Shown here piece by piece: positions 1 through 5,774 of a stretch of DNA of 5,774 nt. The notes beneath the pieces are model-generated. The model worked only from the letters and a program-made list of their open reading frames with translations, was not told the origin of the DNA and searched no databases. Source of the DNA: Chitinophagaceae bacterium (GTDB taxonomy: Bacteria; Bacteroidota; Bacteroidia; Chitinophagales; Chitinophagaceae); assembly GCA_016702745.1 (NCBI GenBank), contig JADJDJ010000012.1, positions 1-5,774 on the forward strand. The letters run 5' to 3'. The first letter of the stretch is position 1; each line of letters begins with the position of its first letter. The translations under genes and the position numbers were made by a program.

Positions 1-363
1 TTGATCATATAATTCCCGTCACCTACTTTGATTTTGCCATCGAAGAGGAACTGAAAATGTGCTGGAACTTCACCAACCTTCGGGTTGAACTCATCCAGCA
101 GAACAGTCATGGGAAACCGGGTAGATGTATTAGCGGCAAGGAATTATTTCAGGGATCTATATGAAAATATCAGGTCTGTCAGCTCCTGCTTCAAAAGACC
201 GATCAGATCGAAATATCGGAGATTGTTAGCACGGACGTACAAAAAAAAAATTCATAGGGGATCACCTTACCTGGAAAATGATTGAGGGATACCAATTTTT
301 GAATTTGGGGAATTAAATAGCGGCAGAAGTATTGAAGAGGTAAAAAGGAAATATCATTTATAA
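1..363 (+). CDS. HNH-endonuclease-like protein, C-terminal part (5' end outside window, frameshifted)
   Basis: The gene enters from the left edge and ends at a TAA at 361-363. From base 3 it reads DHIIPVTYFDF, then CWNFTNLRVE (to about base 96). A DH-I-I-P motif followed by an aromatic-x-T-N-L segment and then GNR (from about base 112) is the pattern of HNH nucleases, in which the DH histidine and the later Asn are metal-site or catalytic residues. After that come NYFRDLYEN, YQVCQLLLQKTDQIEIS, an IGDHLTW segment, FEFGELNSGRSIEEVKR and a final KYHL. The frame changes near bases 108, 165, the ten-A run at 241-250, and 291, so no single ORF covers it; these look like sequencing indels. The C-terminal tail of about 80 residues was not recognised. 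Target and role are unknown; it could be a stand-alone HNH protein or part of a defence or mobile-element gene. That the strand codes is fairly sure; the HNH call is moderate. Confidence 0.55.
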
Positions 364-427
364 CCAACTCAGTAAGTCTTCCAAAGCTTAAACCCTTCGA
401 ATAGTAGCTAAAGCGCTCCATAGCTTG

Positions 428-435
428 TACCTTTG
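428..435 (+). promoter_or_regulatory. candidate Bacteroidota -7 box (TAnnTTTG) just upstream of mnmG
   Basis: The bases TACCTTTG match the Bacteroidota sigma-factor -7 consensus TAnnTTTG exactly and end six bases before the mnmG ATG. Transcription from such a box would start at or within a base or two of the ATG, giving an almost leaderless message. I see no clear TTG/TTTG -33 element at the expected spacing, although the flanking sequence may contain indels. An exact match to a short degenerate motif can arise by chance. Confidence 0.3.
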
Positions 436-441
436 CCGCCC

Positions 442-2301
442 ATGTTTCCCGAATACGATGTCATAGTTGTTGGTGCCGGCTATGCCGGATTTGAAGTTGC
501 CGCTGCAGCCGCTAATCTGGGTTCCCGGACCCTGCTGATCACCATGAATATGCAGACCATTGCCCAAATGAGTTGCAATCCCGTTATGGGCGGGATTGCC
601 AAGGGCAAATCGTTAGGGAAATTGATGCCCTCGGAGGTTATTCGGGAATTGCTAACAGATCTCTCTACCATTCAGTTCCGGATGCTGGAACTGAAGCAAG
701 TGGACCCGCCATGTGGAGTCCGCGGGTTCAAAACGACTGACGGATGCTTTTCCATCTGAAGTGAGAGAAATGCTGGAGAACACAGACCGGTTGGATTTTT
801 ACCAGGATATGGTCAATGGATTATTGATCAAAGATGGGCGTTGTACTGGCGTGGTAACTGGTCTCGGACATGAAATCAAGGCCAAAGCAGTCGTCCTAAC
901 CAATGGAACCTTCCTGAACGGCATAGTACATATTGGAGTAAGAATTTTGGCGGAGGAAGAATGGTAGAGAAAGCAGCCACTGGTATAACGGAACAGTTGG
1001 TATCGCTTGGATTTCAAAGCGACCGCCTTGAAAACCGGAACACTCCCCGTATTGATGGAAGAAGTCTCGATTACTCTAAAATGGAAGAACAACCCGGTGA
1101 TGAAGACGTAGTGGGTTTTTCCTCACTGACACAATCTCGTATTAAAGAACAAAGAAGTTGCTGGATCACTTATACCAACCATAAGTTTGTACATGATATC
1201 TAAAAACAGCTTTGATCGCAGTCCAATGTTCGCCGACTAAGACTTGAGTGGGTCCCCGCTATTGTCCCAGCATTGAAGACAAGATCAATCGTTTGCCGAA
1301 CGGGACAGACACCGCCTTTATCGAACCCGAGGATGGAATACTGTTGAAATTTATTTCAATGGCTTTCCACTTCTTTCCAGAAGAAGTACAATAGAAGCCC
1401 TTCGTACAATTCCGGGATTGGAAAACGTAAAAATGTTTCGTCCGGGTTATGCCATTGAATATGATTTTTTTCCTCCCATGCAATTGATTATACACTCGAA
1501 ACAAAACTCTCATCAAGAATCTCTACTTGCCGGACAGATCAATGGTACAATCGACTATGAAGAAGAAGCCTGCCAGGGATTGATGGCAGTGCATCAATGC
1601 ACATCAGAAAGTAAAAGAACTTGCACCATTTATATTAAAAAGAAGTGAAGCATATATTGGCGTATTAATAGATGACCTGATCAGCAAGGGGACCAAAGAA
1701 CCCTATCGCATGTTTACCTCAAGGGCTGAATTCAGAACCCTGCTACGTCAGGATAATGCCGATCTCAGGTTAACGGGAATCAGTCATGCTTTGGGACTGG
1801 CATCTGATGCAAGAATGGAAAAAGTCAAAGAGAAATTAAATGGAATAGCATCCATCAAAAAGATTCTCCACGAATTAGCGGTAGAACCTGCTGAAATCAA
1901 CAACTGGCTTGATAGCATAGATTCATCACGGATCAGCGAAAAACAAAAGGCTGATAAAATACTCCTCCGCCCGATGGTTGAAATAGACCAACTCGCCAAA
2001 GCCATTCCCCGGGCTGGAAGATGCATTATTACCTTATAATAAAGAAACCATCGAGCAGGCAGCAATTCAGATCAAGTATGATGTCTATATAGAAAAGGAA
2101 AGAGAGCTGGTATCCCGTATGTCGCAACTGGAAGACCTCGAAATACCTGAAACCTTTGATTATAAGAGAATTGCTTCATTAGGAAATGAAGCCAGAGAGA
2201 AACTCAGCAAAGGAAAACCACGTACGCTGGGACAGGCGAGTAGAATTTCGGGTATCAATCCCAGTGATATACAGATATTGATGGTGTTTATGGGGCGCTG
2301 A
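442..2301 (+). CDS. mnmG: tRNA uridine-5-carboxymethylaminomethyl(34) synthesis enzyme MnmG (GidA), full span, multiply frameshifted
   Basis: MnmG is a cytoplasmic FAD enzyme that, with the GTPase MnmE, installs the (carboxymethyl)aminomethyl group on wobble U34 of certain tRNAs, using a methylene-tetrahydrofolate carbon. The ATG at 442 gives MFPEYDVIVVGAGYAG, with the FAD-binding GxGxxG at residues 11-16. SCNPVMGGIAKG follows (Cys at residue 45, matching the conserved E. coli Cys47), and PRYCPSIEDKIN at 1254-1289 holds the second conserved Cys (E. coli Cys277). Further family landmarks are SCWITYTN (about 1156-1180), KMFRPGYAIEYDFFPP (about 1432-1480), YRMFTSRAEFRTLLRQDNAD (about 1704-1763), and the C-terminal LGQASRISGINPSDIQ before the TGA at 2299-2301. 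The span of 1860 bases equals about 620 codons, the normal family length, so nothing large is missing. Frame breaks or compensating pairs lie near 602/650, 677/690, 740, 930, 1030/1045, 1200-1240, 1290-1400, 1490, 1600 and 2010. The TTG at 433 is a possible but less likely start. Identity is very secure; the breaks are probably assembly errors. Confidence 0.95.
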
Positions 2302-2304
2302 TCA

Positions 2305-2385
2305 GGGATTCAAATCCTCCTTTTAAATATAAATTATTATTACATTTATTAAGATCCTTAACCTCCATTTAAACGGGAGGATTAA
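2305..2385 (+). terminator. weak hairpin region after mnmG, possible terminator or leader structure
   Basis: In the AT-rich spacer, TTAACCTCC (2358-2366) can pair with GGAGG-A-TTAA (2376-2385) with one bulged A and a nine-base loop. An earlier AATCCTCC (2313-2320) can pair with GGAGGATT (2376-2383) instead, so the two foldings exclude each other. A small GGAT/ATCC hairpin also lies directly after the mnmG stop. None is followed by a clean U tract, so intrinsic termination is doubtful. The GGGAGG at 2375-2380 also resembles a ribosome-binding site 11 bases before an in-frame ATG at 2392. Confidence 0.25.
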
Positions 2386-2448
2386 AATTGAATGGCAGTA
2401 TTAAACACCCAGCTCGCCAACTATTTTAATCCGGCCTCATCTATAGCC

Positions 2449-2557
2449 ATGCATTTTAAAAAACTACCGCATTTACTCAAACCTTGATTTCAGGAAAGCC
2501 TTCCTTACCGTATTACTAATGTCTTGTTTACTGCTTACTGTAGTCAATACAAAAGCA
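2449..2557 (+). other. signal peptide of the large secreted protein
   Basis: The N-terminus reads MHFKKLPHLL, then after a one-base shift near 2484 DFRKAFLTVLLMSCLLLTVV and NTKA before QM. It has a basic n-region, a hydrophobic core and an AxA-like end (TKA|Q), the usual Bacteroidota signal-peptidase I pattern with Gln right after the cut. The core contains a Cys (in LLMSCLLL), but it sits mid-core and too early for a lipobox, so type I cleavage after 2557 is preferred. Confidence 0.75.
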
Positions 2558-5500
2558 CAAATGCGGCAAATTCATCTGGATGTAACCAACACCAATAATG
2601 GCATCAAAAAACTCAGTTTTTACAGTGCCTCAGAGGGCTATATCGCCTGTACGGAAAGCAGTTTTGACTGGGTAGGGTATACAACTGATTCCGGACATAC
2701 TTATATTAAGAGATATATCACTCTGGCCAATGTAAACTATAATGGATACAGCGTAAACCCTACTTTCGGGTTTGGTATCAGCGAGTGAAAGCATTTAATC
2801 AGAATAATATACTGGTTTACGGGGATTACGGACTTGTTCCAGCCAGCCTTTCATCCACTAATGGCGGCGTGTCCCATACGCTGCTTTATCATTCACAGTT
2901 TGACCCTTTAGCTTTATTAACCGGTATCGAAGACATGGCATTTCCTGAAAACAATAATATAGGATATGCCATAGATGGTGACCGGATCTTAAAAACAACA
3001 AACCAGGGTTTGTCCTGGTCTCCATCGAGGGTGGATCCCAATAGCCTTTTTAATGCGATTGAGGCAGTGGATAATAATACTGTGTTTGTGATGAGTTGGG
3101 ACTATACCACTAACCGGTTACTGAAAACCATCAATGGCGGAACGAACTGGACACAGGTGGTCTTACCCACTTTACCAGGAGGAAAATTAGCATATGCTCA
3201 TTTTCTCACGGCAAGTACCGGATGGCTGAGCATGTATGATAACAACAACAATTATTATTTCTACAAAACAACTAACGGAGGCAGCGGCTGGACCTTACAA
3301 AATAATATTGAAGCCAACCCCTTTGCCGGTACACGGATTAAATTTGTAGACACAATACCGGCTTACGCATTCTGGGACCAGAATATTGTATACAAAACTT
3401 TCGATAGTGGTGTAACTTCCGGGAACCGCTTCCACGGGAGTAATAATTTCAGTTATCTCGGTTTTTCACATGAAGTATTACAGGTCTTTTTCTCCCACCC
3501 AATTATGGGCGAGTGGTTACCGGGCATTTCTGGAACTATCCACCAACGGAGGTGGTACCCCCTTACCCAAAAGTTATTTCCGGGCAGATACGGTTGGTTA
3601 TTCAAATACCGGAATTGTGAACCTGATCAATCACTCAAGAACAGGCTATACCTATAAATGGTTCTTAAATAGTGGCCAGATCAGTACCAACTATAATACA
3701 TCCTATAATCATAATGTCAATTATACTACAGATAGCAGTAACACTGGTTGTATCAAATGGCACCCGAACAGACACAACCATCAAGTACCTGTATTTTAAT
3801 CCGCCTGTAGTAGTCAGTTCCTTTACTCCCACGAGTGCCGGAACAGGAACAGTGGTTACTATCACCGGTCAAAATTTTTCGAGTGCTACTTCAGTTAGCT
3901 TTGGGGGCGTTCCTGCTTCTGGATTTACAGTTATATCTCCAACCAGTATTAATGCAACGGTGGGAGCCGGAGCATCTGGTACAGTAAGAGTGATTACGCC
4001 GTTGGGTCAGGGAACAAAGGAGGTTTTACCTATATCCCACAACCCACCATTAGTTCTTTTAGTCCAACATCGCCACTGCAGGAAACCTATTGTAATTATT
4101 ACAGGACAGGATTACGAGCGAAACTGCAGCAAGTTTCGGGGGAGTACCTGCCAGTAGTTATAACGTAGTATCAGCAAACAACCATTACTGCTACGGCCAG
4201 CCTGGACCATCTGGAAATGTAAGCGTTACTGACGCCGGGCGGTACGGCGACATTACCCGATAGATCAGTCTGCCTACGGTAACTGCATTTACTCCGATTC
4301 AGGGAACACAGGAACCATCTTAAATATTACAGGAACTTTTCTCTGGTGCTACTGAGTAACCGTTGGTGGGGTTAATGCAATCTCATTGACGGTCAACTCA
4401 TCCACCAGTATCCAGGCCATTGTGGGCGGCGCAACGGGGGTGTAATCCGTCACCAAACCCGGAGGCAGTTCTACACTTCCCGGTTTTACATGGTTTGCAC
4501 CACCGGTAATTACTTTTAGTCCGGCCAGTGGCCCTGTAGGTACAACAGTTACCATTACAGGAACCGGATTTCATCCAACAGCAACCAATAAACACGGTCT
4601 ATTTTGGATCCCTTAAAAGCTACCGTAACGGAGGCAATTCCACTTCCGATTTGGTTACAGTACCAATGGGTGCTACATTTCAACCCATAAGTGTCTGGCC
4701 AATAACCTGATTGGGTTATTCGGCGTCACCCATTCCCTATCACTTTACAGGCGGCAGTATTATTGCCAGCATCTTTTGCTACCCGAACTGTCATCGGGGT
4801 TGGTTCGGGAAATGGCCCTATGAATGTAAGTATCGGCGATGTAGATGGGGATGGAAAGAATGATTTGCTGGTGGCTCAATATGCCACACCGGCGACCAAT
4901 AATGGTATCTATATTTATAGAAATACAAGTTCCGGTGCTACCATCAGCTTTGCCACACCAGTGATTTTAGCACCGAACGACTACCAGGGTTGTACTGTGG
5001 GAGACCTGGATGGAGATGGGAAAATGGATGTAGCGGTGATGAGCAACAGCACGATCCGGGTATACAGAAGTACCTCTGCAGCGGGTACCATCAGTTTTGC
5101 CCCTTTTATCAATCCTTAACCCGTGGTAATGCTGCAAAGGGGAATTACCATTAACGATATAGACGGAGATGGAAAGGCAGATATCGCCATCGATCATTAT
5201 CCGGATGCTGCCGTCTCCTTGTTCCCGGAATATCAGTGAACCTTGGCAATCTGGCCTTTGTGACACGTTTGAATATTGCCATTCCAGGAGGTAGAAATAT
5301 TGTGCTGGCAGATCTGGATGGGGACAAAAAGCCGGACCTGATTGTTCCGGATGCTGTGAACAACAGTTCTGCCATTCTGAAAAACAATTCCACCAAAGGT
5401 GTCTTTTCATTTGGCAATCCGCTGAACCTGACTGGATTTACGCATTCCTATATGGATTATGGGGATTTTGATGGGGATGGAAAAGCGGATATCGTATCCG

Positions 5501-5774
5501 GTGATCTGAATGGTTCACAAATTGCTGTTTACAGAAATACCAGCAGTGGCGGTACGGGATCAGTATGGCCGCAGCAGTTACATTTCCATCCGCTACAAGC
5601 AACACCAGCTGAAGTGGCTGTTAGTGATCTGGATGGAGATGGAAAACCAGATATTGCAGTTGTATTGGGTAACTATAACCTTGGGAGTGTTCAGAAAAAT
5701 ACCAGCAGCACAGGAAATATCAGTTTTGTCTAAAGGAAAATTATATTGCCGGTACCTATAACGGTGAACATATG
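2449..5774 (+). CDS. large secreted multi-repeat protein: Asp-box-like, PKD-like, IPT/TIG and FG-GAP repeats (3' end outside window, frameshifted)
   Basis: This is a very large exported protein, at least 1100 residues within the window. In order: signal peptide (2449-2557); Asp-box-like repeats of beta-propeller type (about 2670-3425); a PKD/Ig-like sandwich (about 3555-3800); four IPT/TIG domains (3801 to about 4745); and FG-GAP/VCBS-type calcium-binding repeats from about 4765 onward. Such proteins in Bacteroidota are usually surface-attached or released by the type IX secretion system through a C-terminal sorting domain, which would lie beyond the window. A role in adhesion or polymer binding is inference; no catalytic motif was seen. 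The ATG at 2449 was preferred because it places a basic stretch directly before the hydrophobic signal core; an in-frame ATG at 2392 would add 19 residues. Frame changes occur near 2484, 2780, 3430-3470, 3732, 4020, several times in 4080-4760, 5116/5140, 5225 and 5730. The stops at 5117 and 5731 are bypassed by conserved repeat text in another frame, so the gene is judged open to the window end. Confidence 0.85.
2672..3423 (+). repeat. Asp-box (BNR/YCF48/sortilin-like) repeats
   Basis: A motif of aromatic/aliphatic-K-T-T-N/D-x-G-x-x-W recurs: VGYTTDSGHTY (2672-2704), ILKTTNQGLSWS (2986-3021), LLKTINGGTNWT (3118-3153), FYKTTNGGSGWT (3259-3294) and VYKTFDSGVT (from 3388, disrupted after that). 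The last four are spaced by about 130-140 bases. The Asp-box turn links strands in beta-propellers such as YCF48-like, sialidase and sortilin folds. Catalytic sialidase residues were not recognised, so a structural or binding role is more likely. Confidence 0.7.
3555..3800 (+). other. PKD/Ig-like beta-sandwich domain
   Basis: The text GYSNTGIVNLINHSRTGYTY, KWFLNSGQISTNYN, then after a shift near 3732 VTLVVSNGTRTDTTIKYLYF resembles PKD-like domains of Bacteroidota secreted proteins: an N-terminal V-x-L-x-N strand, a Y-x-Y/W-K-W centre and a closing V-T-L-x-V-x-N-G strand. It joins the Asp-box region to the TIG array. Confidence 0.5.
3801..4745 (+). repeat. four tandem IPT/TIG domains
   Basis: Each unit opens with P-x-V/I-x-x-F-T/S-P and continues G-T-x-V-T-I-T-G-x-x-F-S-x-A-T-x-V-x-F-G-G-V. 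Unit starts are near 3801 (VVSSFTPTSAGTGTVVTITG), 4046 (TISSFSPTSP), 4273 (TVTAFTPIQG) and 4503 (VITFSPASGPVGTTVTITGT), a period of about 230-245 bases or 76-81 residues. Unit 1 is intact in one frame to about 4010. Units 2-4 are cut by many indels, which is why 4160-4760 shows no long plus-strand ORF although it is coding throughout. TIG domains are Ig-like modules common in cell-surface proteins. Confidence 0.8.
4838..5652 (+). repeat. six FG-GAP/VCBS-type calcium-binding repeats
   Basis: The D-x-D-G-D-G-x-x-D calcium loop recurs at 4838-4864 (DVDGDGKND), 5003-5029 (DLDGDGKMD), 5156-5182 (DIDGDGKAD), 5311-5337 (DLDGDKKPD), 5464-5490 (DFDGDGKAD) and 5626-5652 (DLDGDGKPD), every 153-165 bases (51-55 residues). 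Each is followed by a hydrophobic strand (DLLVAQ, DVAVMS, DIAIDH and so on) and then Y/F-R/K-N-T/S, S-F. Unit 4 has Lys in place of the second loop Gly. Another repeat appears to begin after 5730 (KENYIAGTYNGEH). Such repeats build beta-propellers of integrin-alpha type. Confidence 0.85.

Noticed and set aside
203..421. Minus-strand ORF of 72 codons opposite the HNH-like tail, plus an open minus frame over 1-140.
   Set aside because: The plus strand carries motif-like protein text (DHIIPV, WNFTNLR, GNR, NSGRSIEEVK) across the same bases, while the minus translation matches nothing I know; it is a shadow.
2392..2487. Small ORF of 31 codons with an upstream GGGAGG.
   Set aside because: Its second half is in frame with, and identical to, the signal-peptide start of the large secreted protein; its stop is created by the frameshift near 2484.
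4349..4595. Two overlapping minus-strand ORFs of 65-68 codons in the stretch without a plus ORF.
   Set aside because: The plus strand here is TIG units 3 and 4 read through indels; the minus ORFs are opposite those repeats.
4701..4720. Perfect 7-base inverted repeat AATAACC/GGTTATT with a 6-base loop.
   Set aside because: It lies within coding sequence of the fourth TIG unit, has no U tract and no nearby gene boundary; probably chance.
4967..5417. Long minus-strand ORFs (up to 147 codons) opposite the FG-GAP repeats.
   Set aside because: They lie antisense to six regularly spaced calcium-binding loops and show no domain; regular codon patterns on the plus strand keep the minus frame open.

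Overview
The window looks like chromosomal DNA of a Bacteroidota bacterium, most likely of the Chitinophaga/Niastella type (family Chitinophagaceae). This rests on the wording of the mnmG product, a very large secreted protein built from Asp-box-like, TIG and FG-GAP-like repeats, a signal peptide ending in Ala-Gln, and a TAnnTTTG promoter-like box. No database search was possible, so the family-level placement is inference.

Layout, all on the plus strand: (1) bases 1-363, the 3' end of a gene whose product reads like the C-terminal half of an HNH-type nuclease; (2) bases 442-2301, a complete-length mnmG (gidA), the tRNA U34 carboxymethylaminomethyl-modification enzyme; (3) bases 2302-2448, an AT-rich spacer with a weak hairpin; (4) bases 2449 to the window end, the 5' part of a very large exported protein: signal peptide, Asp-box (BNR/YCF48-like) repeats, a PKD-like beta-sandwich, four IPT/TIG domains, and at least six calcium-binding FG-GAP/VCBS-type repeats. 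The gene continues past base 5774. No tRNA, rRNA, insertion sequence or CRISPR array was seen.

The dominant oddity is that every gene is broken by many single-base insertions or deletions, often in nearby compensating pairs. A housekeeping enzyme, a nuclease-like gene and a secreted protein are all affected at a similar rate, and conserved protein text resumes in another frame after each break. This points to an unpolished long-read or low-coverage assembly rather than true pseudogenes. Each gene is therefore reported once over its whole span, with the approximate frame changes noted, and the apparent internal stops are not treated as real ends.

The genes do not form an obvious pathway: the tRNA-modification gene sits between an unrelated nuclease-like gene and a surface or secreted protein. 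I found no convincing new system. The points most worth a second look are the HNH-like tail, a possible leaderless promoter for mnmG, and the mixed repeat architecture of the secreted protein.
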